This document shows, piece by piece, positions 24,615 through 33,323 of a stretch of 44,995 bases of DNA. This stretch comes from CAXQZU01 sp964228555 (GTDB lineage Bacteria > Planctomycetota > PLA2 > JAEUHO01): contig CAXQZU010000029.1 in the NCBI GenBank assembly GCA_964228555.1, positions 1 through 44,995 on the forward strand. The letters run 5' to 3'. The notes under the pieces were generated by a model. That model saw only the letters and a list, made by a program, of their open reading frames with translations. It had not been told where the DNA came from and did not search any database. Numbering within the stretch: the first letter of the stretch is position 1; each line of letters starts with the position of its first letter. A program made the translations under genes and the position numbers.

Positions 24615-24627
24615 TGTTCGGAGGCTG

Positions 24628-26046
24628 TCACGCCGGCCCCTGGCGCAGCCGGTTGCGGCGCGCGTCGTCGCGGGTGACCCGCAGCGTGGAGCAGCGCGTG
24701 AGCTCGACGAGGCCGGCCGCGCTGCCGCGCGGCTTGCGCACGTAGCGCCGCGGCACGTAGTCCACCTCGTTGTGCGGTGCGGCCGCGCGCGAGGAGTGCA
24801 TGCAGGCCAGCTCGGCCGCATCCAGCAGCGTCTCCTTGGGGACGCTCTTGCCGCGCGGCGTGGGCACGATCACGTGGCTGCCCGAGGCTCCCCGCACGTG
24901 CAGGAAGAGATCGCCCGGCCGCGCGTGGTGCAGGGTGAGGCGGTCGTTGCCTGCGGCGTCCTTGCCCACGAGGATCTCCCAGCCGTCCGCGGAGCGGAAG
25001 GTGCGCCACGGCAGCGCAGGCGTGGGCGTGCGCGCCCGGGGACCTGCCGTGGGCAGGCCGCACTCGGCCTCCAGGCCAGCCAGCTCCTCCAGGCCTTGCG
25101 CGGCGGCCAGGCGCGCCAGCCACGCATCGGCTTGGGCGCGCCGTGCCTCCAGCAGGGGGGCTCGTGCCGCGGCCTCGGCCGCCGCGCGTTCCGCCTGCCG
25201 GGCGCGGCGGAACAGGGCGGCCACCTGCTCGCCGGGCTCACGGGCCGGGTCGAGGTCGATCACCACCATGCGCGGCGGATCGGTGTCGTGGTCCGGCACG
25301 CTCACCTGCGCCAGCCCCGGCCGCAGCAGGTGGAAGCTGTTGCGCAGCAGCTCGCCTTGACGCCGCAAGGCCCCAGCCTGTGCCGCCCCGGCCGCCTGCG
25401 CGGCGAGCGCGGCGGCCGCCCCTCGCGCCTTGGCCAGCGAGCCCTGCAGCCAGCGCTCCAGCGCCTTGCGCCGGCGGGTCAGTTCCTCGTGCTGCTGGGT
25501 GGCCGCGACCACAGCCCGGATGGCCGCCGACGCGTCCTCGCCGGGCGCCGGCGCGGGGGGGTGTGCGGGCTCGCGCGCGCCCATGGGCGTGAAGCGCGCG
25601 CCCACCGCGGCCCCGCGCGTGGCGGCCACCTCGCCACGCACTGTCCATCGCACCACGCCGCCCTCGTCGAGGGCGTAGAGGTTGGCCTGCCGCCCGAAGC
25701 CCTCGAACCACAGGCTGCGGGCGAGCCCGCCGAGGGAGAGGTCGAGGCACAGCACGCGCTCGCCGGGCACGCTGCGAGCGCCCTCGAGGCGCGCACCGGC
25801 CAGCAGGTTGCGCAGGGCATGGGCCAGCGCGGTGGGGGCCCCGGGAGCCGGCTCGTGCGCGGCGAGGCATGCGTGCGGCAGCGAGGGCCCCAGGTCCAGC
25901 ACGAGGTCCTGGCGTCGCCCGCCCTGCTCGAGCACCAGCAGCAGGCGCAGCGCGCCCGCCTGGTGCACGGCCGTCACCCGGGTGCCCGCAAGCGCACCGA
26001 GCTCGCGCGCCAGCGCGGCGTAGTGGGAGGCATCAAGGCCGGCCAT
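24628..26046 (-). CDS. rqcH: NFACT family protein, RqcH-like
   Basis: NFACT proteins bind obstructed 50S subunits carrying peptidyl-tRNA; bacterial RqcH adds C-terminal alanine tails that mark stalled chains for degradation. The 472-residue protein has the NFACT-N start MAGLDASHYAALARELGALAG, a central helical coiled region, and a clear NFACT-R domain (SADGWEILVGKDAAGNDRLT, then GDLFLHVRGASGSHVIVPTP). The Asp-Arg pair of NFACT-N appears as Glu-Arg (PGERVLCLDLS). It is shorter than Bacillus RqcH (about 570), with reduced coiled-coil arms. It lies 30 bases after ndk on the same strand, and a TAGGCT (26059-26054) ends 7 bases before the ATG, compatible with a leaderless transcript. Confidence 0.88.
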   Translation of the reverse strand: MAGLDASHYAALARELGALAGTRVTAVHQAGALRLLLVLEQGGRRQDLVLDLGPSLPHACLAAHEPAPGAPTALAHALRNLLAGARLEGARSVPGERVLCLDLSLGGLARSLWFEGFGRQANLYALDEGGVVRWTVRGEVAATRGAAVGARFTPMGAREPAHPPAPAPGEDASAAIRAVVAATQQHEELTRRRKALERWLQGSLAKARGAAAALAAQAAGAAQAGALRRQGELLRNSFHLLRPGLAQVSVPDHDTDPPRMVVIDLDPAREPGEQVAALFRRARQAERAAAEAAARAPLLEARRAQADAWLARLAAAQGLEELAGLEAECGLPTAGPRARTPTPALPWRTFRSADGWEILVGKDAAGNDRLTLHHARPGDLFLHVRGASGSHVIVPTPRGKSVPKETLLDAAELACMHSSRAAAPHNEVDYVPRRYVRKPRGSAAGLVELTRCSTLRVTRDDARRNRLRQGPA

Positions 26047-26076
26047 GGGGGCCAGCCTAGCGCAGGCGGCGTGCGG

Positions 26077-26547
26077 CTAGCCCTCCTCGCGCATGTCGAT
26101 GACCTGCTGCATGCGCACGAGGTCGTAGGCGAGGATCTCGCCGGGCTTGAACCACAGCGCCAGCTCCTTGGCGGCCGAGTCGGCCGAGTCGCTGCCGTGG
26201 ATCAGGTTGAAGGAGCGCGACAGGCCCAGGTCGCCGCGGATGGTCCCCGGCTCGGCCTCGGCGGCGTTCGTCTTGCCCATCATCTTGCGCACCACGTCAA
26301 TCGCCTTGAGGCCGCGCAGCGCCAGCGCCACGACGGGCCCGGAGCCCATGAAGGCCACGAGGCCGGGGTAGAAGGGCTTGTCCTTGTGCGCACCGTAGTG
26401 CTGCTCGAGCAGTGCCTTCGGGGGGACGATCATCTTCAGGCCCACCACCTGGAAGCCGCGCGCCTCGAAGCGCGCCAGGATGGTGCCGACGAGCCCGCGC
26501 TGGACGCCGTCGGGCTTGACGAGGACGAGGGTGGTCTCGAGGGCCAT
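26077..26547 (-). CDS. ndk: Nucleoside diphosphate kinase
   Basis: Ndk transfers the terminal phosphate between nucleoside tri- and diphosphates by a phosphohistidine. The catalytic His117 lies in FNLIHGSDSADSA. The N-terminal TLVLVKPDGVQRGLVG and FMGSGPVVALAL are typical. At 156 residues it is slightly longer than the common 140, with a C-terminal extension after the KPGEILAYD block. It is divergently transcribed from aspS across a 150-base gap. Confidence 0.96.
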   Translation of the reverse strand: MALETTLVLVKPDGVQRGLVGTILARFEARGFQVVGLKMIVPPKALLEQHYGAHKDKPFYPGLVAFMGSGPVVALALRGLKAIDVVRKMMGKTNAAEAEPGTIRGDLGLSRSFNLIHGSDSADSAAKELALWFKPGEILAYDLVRMQQVIDMREEG

Positions 26548-26583
26548 GGGCGGCTGCTCCGTGGGTTCGTGGGTGGATGCGGG

Positions 26584-26672
26584 AGCCTACGAGCGCCCCC
26601 GCGGCAGGCGCAGGAACGGACCGGGCGCCGCCGTGGCGGGCGGTGCCCCCGCCCGTCGCGTTGGGGTAGCCT
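26584..26672. promoter_or_regulatory. Divergent promoter region ndk/aspS
   Basis: On the minus strand TAGGCT (26589-26584) stands 36 bases before the ndk ATG. On the plus strand TAGCCT (26667-26672) stands 25 bases before the aspS GTG. Both fit the local -10 style TAnnnT; no good -35 is visible for either. A GGGAG precedes the aspS start. Confidence 0.35.
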
Positions 26673-26697
26673 GCACGGCTCCACCCCGGGAGACGCC

Positions 26698-28518
26698 GTG
26701 GCTGCCCACCTGCCCACCACCTACCGCACCCACACGGCCGGCGAGCTGGCCAGGGAGCATGCCGGCCAGCAGGTCGTGCTGTGCGGCTGGGTGCAGGCCG
26801 TGCGCACGCAGGGCGGCGTGGCCTTCGTGGACCTGCGCGACCGGTACGGGCGCACGCAGGTGACGTTCCGGGGCGAGGCCAGCAGCGCCCTGCTGGCGCA
26901 GGCCGAGCGCGTGCGCCCCGAGTGGGTGCTGCGGGTGCGCGGCACGGTGGTGGAGCGTCCTGCGGCGGCACGCAATCCCCACATGCCCACCGGCGAGATC
27001 GAGATCGATGCGCAGGAGCTGGAAGTGCTCAGCGAGGCGCAGGTCCCGCCCTTCCACCCCGACGACCGCACCGAGGCGGGTGTCGAGGTGCGCTGGAAGC
27101 ACCGCTACATCGACCTGCGGCGGCCGCGCCTGTCGCGTGCGCTGGCCGAGCGCGCACGCATCACCCGCGCCTTCCGGCAGCACCTGGAGTCGCAGGGCTT
27201 CCTCGAGGTCGAGACCCCGATCCTCTACCGGTCCACGCCCGAGGGCGCGCGCGACTACCTGGTGCCCAGCCGCATCCACCCGGGGTCGTGGTACGCCCTG
27301 CCCCAGTCTCCGCAGCTGTTCAAGCAGCTGTTGATGGTGGGCGGGCAGGACCGCTACTACCAGGTGGCGCGTTGCTTCCGCGACGAGGACAGCCGTGCCG
27401 ACCGCCAGCCCGAGTTCACGCAGGTGGACATCGAGGCGTCCTTCGTGGCGGAGGCCGACATCCAGGCCCTGCTCGAGCCGGTGGTGGCTGCGCTGGTGCG
27501 CGAGTACCGCGGCCACGAGGTGCGCACGCCCTTCCCCGTGATGCGCTACGCCGAGGCCATGGCGCGCTTCGGCAGCGACAAGCCTGACCTGCGCAACCCG
27601 CTTGAGCTCCGCGACGCCAGCGCCGAGGCACGTGCGCTGGGCTTCGCACCGTTCGCCAAGGCCCTCGACGAGGGGGGGCAGGTGCGGGTGCTGGTGGGCC
27701 CCGGCGGCGGCGCCCTCTCGCGCAAGGAGGTCGAGGCGCTGGAGGCGGAAGCCAAGGCGCTTGGAGCCCCGGGACTCGGCTGGGCCAAGGCCGGGCCTGC
27801 GCCCAGCGGCTCGCTGGGCAAGGTGCTGGCGGGGCCCGCGGGGCAGGCGTTCCTCGCGGCTTGCGCGGCGCGCGAGGGCGATCTCGTGCTCGTGGCGGCC
27901 GGCAGCAGTGCGCTCACCTCGCGCGTGCTGGGTGCCCTCCGGCTGAGGCTGGGCGAGCGGCTGGGCCTCGTGGACCGCACGCGCACGGCGCTGCTCTGGG
28001 TGACGGACTTCCCGCTGCTGGCCTGGGATGCCGAGGAGGCGCGCTACGCCGCGCTGCACCATCCCTTCACCAGCCCGCGCCCGCAGGACGTCCCGGCCAT
28101 CCTGGCGGCGGCCCGCGCCGGCGTGGCGGCGGCCGACCGTGCGCTGGTGGGTGCCGTGTGCGCGCGCGCCTACGATCTCGTGCTGGACGGCATCGAGCTG
28201 GGCGGGGGCAGCATCCGCATCCACCAGAGCGAGGTGCAGCAGGCGATGTTCTCGCTGCTCGGGATGGACGAGGGCACGATCCAGCGCCGCTTCGGCTGGT
28301 TCGTGGACGCCTTGCGCTACGGCACGCCGCCGCACGGGGGCATCGCGCTGGGCCTCGACCGCTTCGTGATGCTGCTGCTGGGCGAGACCACCATCAGCGA
28401 GGTGATCGCGGTCCCGAAGACGGCCCAGGCGGCGGACCTGCTCACGGGCGCCCCCTCGCTGGTGGACGAACGCCAGCTGCGCGCCTCCAGCATCGAGGCC
28501 ATCCGGTACCTGTCCTGA
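26698..28518 (+). CDS. aspS: Aspartyl-tRNA synthetase
   Basis: A class II synthetase that charges tRNA-Asp. The 606-residue protein has the bacterial layout: OB-fold anticodon domain (VVLCGWVQAVRTQGGVAFVD), catalytic domain with motif 2 FRDEDSRADRQPEFTQVDIE, a GAD insertion, and motif 3 GGIALGLDRFVMLLLGET. The anticodon-domain position that is Leu in discriminating and His in many non-discriminating enzymes appears to be Gln (RTQGG), so specificity for tRNA-Asn cannot be read off. The frame is open far upstream, but GTG 26698 gives the normal N-terminus (MAAHLPTTYRTHTAGEL). Its stop overlaps the next gene as TGATG. Confidence 0.96.
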   Translation: MAAHLPTTYRTHTAGELAREHAGQQVVLCGWVQAVRTQGGVAFVDLRDRYGRTQVTFRGEASSALLAQAERVRPEWVLRVRGTVVERPAAARNPHMPTGEIEIDAQELEVLSEAQVPPFHPDDRTEAGVEVRWKHRYIDLRRPRLSRALAERARITRAFRQHLESQGFLEVETPILYRSTPEGARDYLVPSRIHPGSWYALPQSPQLFKQLLMVGGQDRYYQVARCFRDEDSRADRQPEFTQVDIEASFVAEADIQALLEPVVAALVREYRGHEVRTPFPVMRYAEAMARFGSDKPDLRNPLELRDASAEARALGFAPFAKALDEGGQVRVLVGPGGGALSRKEVEALEAEAKALGAPGLGWAKAGPAPSGSLGKVLAGPAGQAFLAACAAREGDLVLVAAGSSALTSRVLGALRLRLGERLGLVDRTRTALLWVTDFPLLAWDAEEARYAALHHPFTSPRPQDVPAILAAARAGVAAADRALVGAVCARAYDLVLDGIELGGGSIRIHQSEVQQAMFSLLGMDEGTIQRRFGWFVDALRYGTPPHGGIALGLDRFVMLLLGETTISEVIAVPKTAQAADLLTGAPSLVDERQLRASSIEAIRYLS

Positions 28519-29768
28519 TGATGGACAGCCCTCGCACCTTCCCGCGCCTCCCCGGCCTGCACATGGCCTGCGCCGTGCTGCTGGGCTGTGCCGCGCTGCT
28601 GGGCTGCGCCGTGCTGCCGGGCTGCGGTGCGCCGGCGGACGTGGATGTCGACGTGCTGCTGGCGCGGCTCGACAGCAGCGACATGGGGCTCGTGGAACAG
28701 GCGGTGCGGGACCTCGGGCGCCGCGCAGCCCGGGACCCGGCCAGGGTCGTGCCCCCGCTGGTGGCACGCCTCGAGCGCATCCACCGTGCCAGCAGCACCA
28801 TCGTGGTGCGCGTGGCACCCGACCTCTCGGGCGTGACGGGCGAGGGCCCGCGCAACGAGACGGTCGTGGCGGTGCTGCGGCAGGTACGCCAGCGGCTCGT
28901 GGCAGCCGGGTGGCCGCTGCAGCGGGTGGTGCAGCTGGGCGAGGTCATCGACGTGCACGTGCTGCCCCCTGCCGACGCCTCGCTGCTCGAGCGCTGGCGG
29001 ACCGACCTCGTGGCCGAGCTCTCGGACCGTGGTGTCTACGAGGTGCGTGTCGAGGTGGCTCCGCCGCCGCCGGCCGGGGCGGCGCGCGTCGCGACGGCCT
29101 GGCCCGGCGACGCCGCATCTTGGGATGCGTGGTCCCGGGACGAGCGGGCGCTGCTGGCTCGCGCCCGCCAGCAGGGGGTGCCCTACCAGCCGTCCCGCGA
29201 GGACGTCGAGATGCTGGCCGTGGCCTCCACGCCCGAGGCCGAGGGCCTGGAGGCGGTCCCCGTGCTGCGCACGTCTGGGGAGGGCGCCGTGCTCTCCGAG
29301 GCCGACCTGCGGGCGGGGTGGCGCGATGACCCCGTGACCGGCTCGCCCAGCCTCTACCTGACGGCTGCCGAGCAGCGCGAGGAGGCCGTGCAGCATGCCC
29401 TCGCCGGGGCAGCGGGCCAGCGCGTGTGGGTGGTGGAGGATGGGCGTGCGCTGGCCAGCGCCAGGCTGCCCGGCCGGCCCGGCACGTCGATCGCCTTCCC
29501 GTTGCGTGCGCCGACGATGGACGGCGCCAGGCAACGGGCCGCCCGCCTGGCCGCGCGCATGTCGGTGGGGCGCTGGCTGGTGCCTTGCCGGGCCCAGCTG
29601 GTGCCGCCCACCACGTCCATCGAGGTCGAGGAGCCGGTGTGCAAGGCCTTGGTGCGCTGCGGCCCGGCGGCCGAGGCGGCGCTGGAGGAGCTGGCCGCGC
29701 GCGTGCCCGAGCTGGCAGGTCTCGTCACGCGCTTGCGCGAGGGCATCCTGCAGACGCGCACGGAGTAG
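28518..29768 (+). CDS. Lipoprotein with HEAT-like and SecD-head-like regions
   Basis: This predicted 416-residue lipoprotein has no function I can name. A signal peptide contains three tandem lipobox-like units (LLGC, LLGC, LPGC). A HEAT-like helical pair follows (LVEQAVRDLGRRAARDPARV). Residues about 95-175 (VVAVLRQVRQRLVAAGWPLQ, then VIDVHVLPPAD) and about 275-370 (GQRVWVVEDGRALASARLPG, then ARQRAARLAARMSVGRWLVP) resemble the two halves of the periplasmic head (P1) of SecD. No SecD membrane segments are present. A final helical pair may be another HEAT unit. The resemblance is by eye only. The ATG overlaps the aspS stop. Confidence 0.75.
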   Translation: MMDSPRTFPRLPGLHMACAVLLGCAALLGCAVLPGCGAPADVDVDVLLARLDSSDMGLVEQAVRDLGRRAARDPARVVPPLVARLERIHRASSTIVVRVAPDLSGVTGEGPRNETVVAVLRQVRQRLVAAGWPLQRVVQLGEVIDVHVLPPADASLLERWRTDLVAELSDRGVYEVRVEVAPPPPAGAARVATAWPGDAASWDAWSRDERALLARARQQGVPYQPSREDVEMLAVASTPEAEGLEAVPVLRTSGEGAVLSEADLRAGWRDDPVTGSPSLYLTAAEQREEAVQHALAGAAGQRVWVVEDGRALASARLPGRPGTSIAFPLRAPTMDGARQRAARLAARMSVGRWLVPCRAQLVPPTTSIEVEEPVCKALVRCGPAAEAALEELAARVPELAGLVTRLREGILQTRTE

Positions 29769-29834
29769 CCGGGCGTCGCTGGACCTGCGACACCGCCTTG
29801 GCGCGGGGAAGGCGACCGGGCGGGCGGCGTGCCG

Positions 29835-29840
29835 TACCCT
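29835..29840 (+). promoter_or_regulatory. Candidate -10 element of thrS
   Basis: TACCCT stands 45 bases before the thrS ATG, followed by a C-rich leader. No clear -35 is found at 16-18 bases upstream. It is the same hexamer as before rpsL, rpmI and pheS. Confidence 0.4.
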
Positions 29841-29885
29841 CTCGCCCGGTGGCGCGTGCCGCCCCGTCCCCCCGGGAACCTGACC

Positions 29886-31805
29886 ATGAGCGAGACGCTG
29901 ACCGTGCGCCTGCCCGACGGCTCCACCCGCACGGTGGCGCGCGGCACGACGGTGCGGCAGGTGGCGGCCGCCATCGGGCCGGGCCTGGCCAAGGCCGCCG
30001 TGGCCGGCGTGCTGGGGGAGCAGGTGGTCGAGGTGGACCGCCCCCTGCTGGCCGACACGGACCTGCGCATCCTGACGGCCCGGGACCCGGCTGCGCTGGA
30101 CGTGCTGCGCCACTCGGGCGCGCACCTGCTGGCGATGGCCGTCCTGGACCTGTTCCCGGGCACCGACCTCGGCTTCGGGCCTGCCACCGAGGACGGCTTC
30201 TACTACGACTTCCGCACGCCCCAGCCGCTGCAGGAGTCCGACCTGCCGCGCATCGAGGAGCGCATGCGGCAGCTTGCGCGCGAGGCGCGCGGCTACGTGC
30301 GCAGCGAGTGCTCCAAGGCCAAGGCCAAGGAGCGCCTGCAGCGGGTGGGCTACCACCTCAAGCTGCCGCACGTGGACGAGATCCCCGAGGAGGCGATCTC
30401 CTTCTACGACTCCGGCGCCTTCACGGACATGTGCGAGGGCCCGCACGTGCCGGACACGGGCTGGCTCTCGGCCATCAAGCTCACGGGCGTGAGCGGCGCC
30501 TACTGGCGCGGCGATGCCAAGGGCATCCCGATGCAGCGCGTGCACGGCACGGCCTTCTTCACGCAGGCGGAGCTGGACGCGTGGGTCAAGCGCATGGAGG
30601 AGGCCCGCCTGCGGGACCACCGCAAGATCGGGCGCGAGATGGACCTCTTCTCGTTCCACGCCGAGGCGCCGGGAGCCGTGTTCTGGCATCCCAAGGGCAT
30701 GGTGCTGTGGAACACGCTGCAGGACTTCCTGCGGGGCGAGCTCACCCGTCGCGGCTACGGCGAGGTCAGCACGCCCATGGTGCTCAGCGACGAGCTCTGG
30801 AAGCGCAGCGGGCACTGGGACCACTTCAAGGACAACATGTACTTCCTGGAGGTGGACAAGCGGAGCTACGCCGTCAAGCCCATGAACTGCCCGGGCTGCT
30901 GCATGGTCTTCGGCTCCTCGCCCAAGTCCTACCGCGACCTGCCGCTGCGCATGGCGGAGTTCGGCCGCGTGTACCGCCACGAGCTGTCGGGCGTGCTGAT
31001 GGGCGCGATGCGCGTGCGCACCTTCACGCAGGACGACGCGCACATCTACTGCACGCCCGAGCAGATGCCTGCCGAGATCGCTGACATGATCGACCTGGTG
31101 CAGGTCGTCTACCCGGCGCTGGGCTACGACATGGCCGGCGTGGGCGTGCGCATCGCCACGCGACCGCCCCAGAGCATGGGCGACGACGCCTCGTGGCGCA
31201 TGGCCGAGGAGGCCCTCGCCGCGGGCCTCCGCCAGCGCGGCCTGCCCTTCACGCTCGCCAAGGGCGAGGGCGCCTTCTATGGGCCCAAGATCGAGTTCCA
31301 CGTCACCGACGCCATCGGGCGCACGTGGCAGTGCGGCACCATCCAGGTGGACTTCTCGATGCCCCTGCGCTTCGGGCTGGAGTACACGGGCCAGGACGGC
31401 CGCAAGCACGTGCCCGTGATGCTGCACCGTGCCATCCTGGGTTCCATGGAGCGCCAGATCGCGGTGCTGGTCGAGCACCACGCCGGCAAGTTCCCGCTGT
31501 GGCTGGCCCCGGTGCAGGCCCGCGTGCTGACGATCACGAGCGCGCAGGACGCCGCGGCGAAGGCCGTGCAGCAGCGCCTGGCGTGCGCCGGCCTGCGGGT
31601 GGAGGCCGACCTGGGGCCCGACAAGGTGGGGGCCAAGATCCGTGCCGCCACGCTGGAGCGGGTCCCCTACATGCTCGTGGTGGGGGGGCGGGAGGCCGAG
31701 CAGGGGACGGTGGCCGTGCGCGAGCGCAGCGGCAAGGACCTCGGCACGCTCTCCGTGGAGGCCGTCGAGGCCCTCATGCGCGAGCAGGTGGCGCGCCGGG
31801 CCTAG
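29886..31805 (+). CDS. thrS: Threonyl-tRNA synthetase
   Basis: A class II synthetase that charges tRNA-Thr and edits serine. Domains in order: TGS (about 1-60), editing domain with His76, His80, Cys183 and His187, catalytic domain, and anticodon-binding domain at the C-terminus. Zinc ligands are present: Cys335 in MNCPG, the His of DDAHIYC and the His of VMLHRAILGSMER. Two normally conserved positions differ: MNCPGH reads MNCPGC, and SLHGLMRVR reads VLMGAMRVR. The 639-residue length is standard. ATG 29886 begins MSETLTVRLPDGS; a longer frame from GTG 29829 covers the promoter region. An infC-rpmI-rplT-pheST block follows, as in many bacteria. Confidence 0.96.
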   Translation: MSETLTVRLPDGSTRTVARGTTVRQVAAAIGPGLAKAAVAGVLGEQVVEVDRPLLADTDLRILTARDPAALDVLRHSGAHLLAMAVLDLFPGTDLGFGPATEDGFYYDFRTPQPLQESDLPRIEERMRQLAREARGYVRSECSKAKAKERLQRVGYHLKLPHVDEIPEEAISFYDSGAFTDMCEGPHVPDTGWLSAIKLTGVSGAYWRGDAKGIPMQRVHGTAFFTQAELDAWVKRMEEARLRDHRKIGREMDLFSFHAEAPGAVFWHPKGMVLWNTLQDFLRGELTRRGYGEVSTPMVLSDELWKRSGHWDHFKDNMYFLEVDKRSYAVKPMNCPGCCMVFGSSPKSYRDLPLRMAEFGRVYRHELSGVLMGAMRVRTFTQDDAHIYCTPEQMPAEIADMIDLVQVVYPALGYDMAGVGVRIATRPPQSMGDDASWRMAEEALAAGLRQRGLPFTLAKGEGAFYGPKIEFHVTDAIGRTWQCGTIQVDFSMPLRFGLEYTGQDGRKHVPVMLHRAILGSMERQIAVLVEHHAGKFPLWLAPVQARVLTITSAQDAAAKAVQQRLACAGLRVEADLGPDKVGAKIRAATLERVPYMLVVGGREAEQGTVAVRERSGKDLGTLSVEAVEALMREQVARRA

Positions 31806-31830
31806 GCCAGCACCCCGGCGTGTCACCGTC

Positions 31831-31846
31831 CGGCTCCCCGGAGCCG
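31831..31846 (+). terminator. Hairpin after thrS
   Basis: CGGCTC-CCCG-GAGCCG, 25 bases after the thrS stop, without a T run. It is a possible end of the thrS transcript ahead of infC. Confidence 0.4.
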
Positions 31847-31953
31847 CCTGTGCCCCGGGCTGGGCGTGCAGGCCGGGGCCCGGCGTGGCATCCTATGTGC
31901 TTCGTGCGCACGGGTCCCGTCGGGCCCGCGCCTTCCCCCCGGAGACTGACGCC

Positions 31954-32493
<540 letters not shown>

Positions 32494-32507
32494 CGGGCGG
32501 CCTGCGG

Positions 32508-32571
32508 GGCCAGCCCGGCGGGGCGGGCCCGCGACGGCGCCGGCGGCTGCCGGCCCCCGCCCCGGCTGGCC
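32508..32571 (+). promoter_or_regulatory. Large hairpin between infC and rpmI
   Basis: GGCCAGCC and GGGGCGGG on the left arm (32508-32527, interrupted by CGGC) pair with CCCGCCCC and GGCTGGCC on the right (32556-32571): sixteen base pairs with one four-base bulge. The loop holds a further hairpin GCCGGC-GGCT-GCCGGC (32539-32554). It starts 14 bases after infC. It could be the infC terminator or part of an L20 control region like those known near infC-rpmI-rplT elsewhere. Confidence 0.5.
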
Positions 32572-32624
32572 GCTGGGGTGGTGGCGTCGGCCCCGGGCGG
32601 GCCGGGCAAGACCCCCCGCGGCGC

Positions 32625-32652
32625 TTGACCCCGCGGGGGCCCGGCCTACCCT
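32625..32652 (+). promoter_or_regulatory. Candidate promoter of rpmI-rplT
   Basis: TTGACC (32625-32630), a 16-base spacer, then TACCCT (32647-32652). This is the best match to a housekeeping-sigma promoter in the window. The predicted leader is about 28 bases, pyrimidine-rich and without a Shine-Dalgarno sequence. Confidence 0.7.
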
Positions 32653-32686
32653 CCGGCGTTCCCCCTCGCCTCCCCCGAGCCCGTCC

Positions 32687-32884
32687 ATGCCCAAGCTCAA
32701 GACCCGCAAGTCCGTGGCCAAGCGCTTCAAGGTCACCAAGAACCGCAAGGTGATCCCGTACGGCTCGGCCAACACCAGCCACATCATGAGCAAGAAGGGC
32801 GCCAAGCGCCGTCGCCGGCTCAACCACCCCACGCCCATCGTGGGCAAGCAGCGCCTGACGATGCTGCGCCAGATGGGCCTGTAG
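32687..32884 (+). CDS. rpmI: 50S ribosomal protein L35
   Basis: The 65-residue basic protein begins MPKLKTRKSVAKRFKVTKNR and contains the AKRRRRLNHPTPIVGK segment typical of L35. It sits in the standard infC-rpmI-rplT order, but a good promoter in the infC-rpmI gap suggests it is transcribed separately from infC. rplT follows after 33 bases. Confidence 0.97.
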   Translation: MPKLKTRKSVAKRFKVTKNRKVIPYGSANTSHIMSKKGAKRRRRLNHPTPIVGKQRLTMLRQMGL

Positions 32885-32917
32885 GCCCGACACCGACCTC
32901 GCGAAGGACCCACCGCC

Positions 32918-33268
32918 ATGGCACGCGTCACGAACACGCCCAAGCGCCTCGCCCGCAAGCGCCGCCTGCTCAAGGCCGCGAAGGGCTACTGGGGCCGCCG
33001 GAAGAACCAGTACAAGGTGATGAAGGAGACGGTGCACCGGGCGTGGCAGTACGCCTACAAGGGTCGCCGCCTCAAGAAGCGTGACTTCCGCAGCATGTGG
33101 ATCGTGCGCGTGAGCGCTGCCACGCGCGCACGCGGCGTGATGTACAGCCGCTTCGTCGCCGGCCTGAAGAAGGCGGGCGTCCAGCTGGACCGCAAGAGCC
33201 TGTCGGAGATCGCGATCCGCGACCCGAAGGCCTTCGACGCCATCGTCAAGCTGGCCCAGGCGTCCTAG
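32918..33268 (+). CDS. rplT: 50S ribosomal protein L20
   Basis: L20 is an early assembly protein of the 50S subunit and, in E. coli and Bacillus, represses its own operon. The 116 residues start MARVTNTPKRLARKRRLLKA, with KGYWGRRKNQYKVMKETVHR, and end ELS-like IAIRDPKAFDAIVKLAQ. Length is standard. A reasonable purine-rich site (GAAGGA) lies before the ATG. pheS begins 90 bases downstream from its own promoter. Confidence 0.98.
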   Translation: MARVTNTPKRLARKRRLLKAAKGYWGRRKNQYKVMKETVHRAWQYAYKGRRLKKRDFRSMWIVRVSAATRARGVMYSRFVAGLKKAGVQLDRKSLSEIAIRDPKAFDAIVKLAQAS

Positions 33269-33323
33269 GCCGGGCCGCCCGGCGCCCGCGCCGCACAGGC
33301 GCCTGCCCGGGCCATCGCGACGC

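Noticed and set aside
24772..26697. In-frame extension of aspS back to 24772, giving a protein of about 1250 residues
   Set aside because: The upstream part is antisense to rqcH and ndk, and the AspRS family starts at about GTG 26698.
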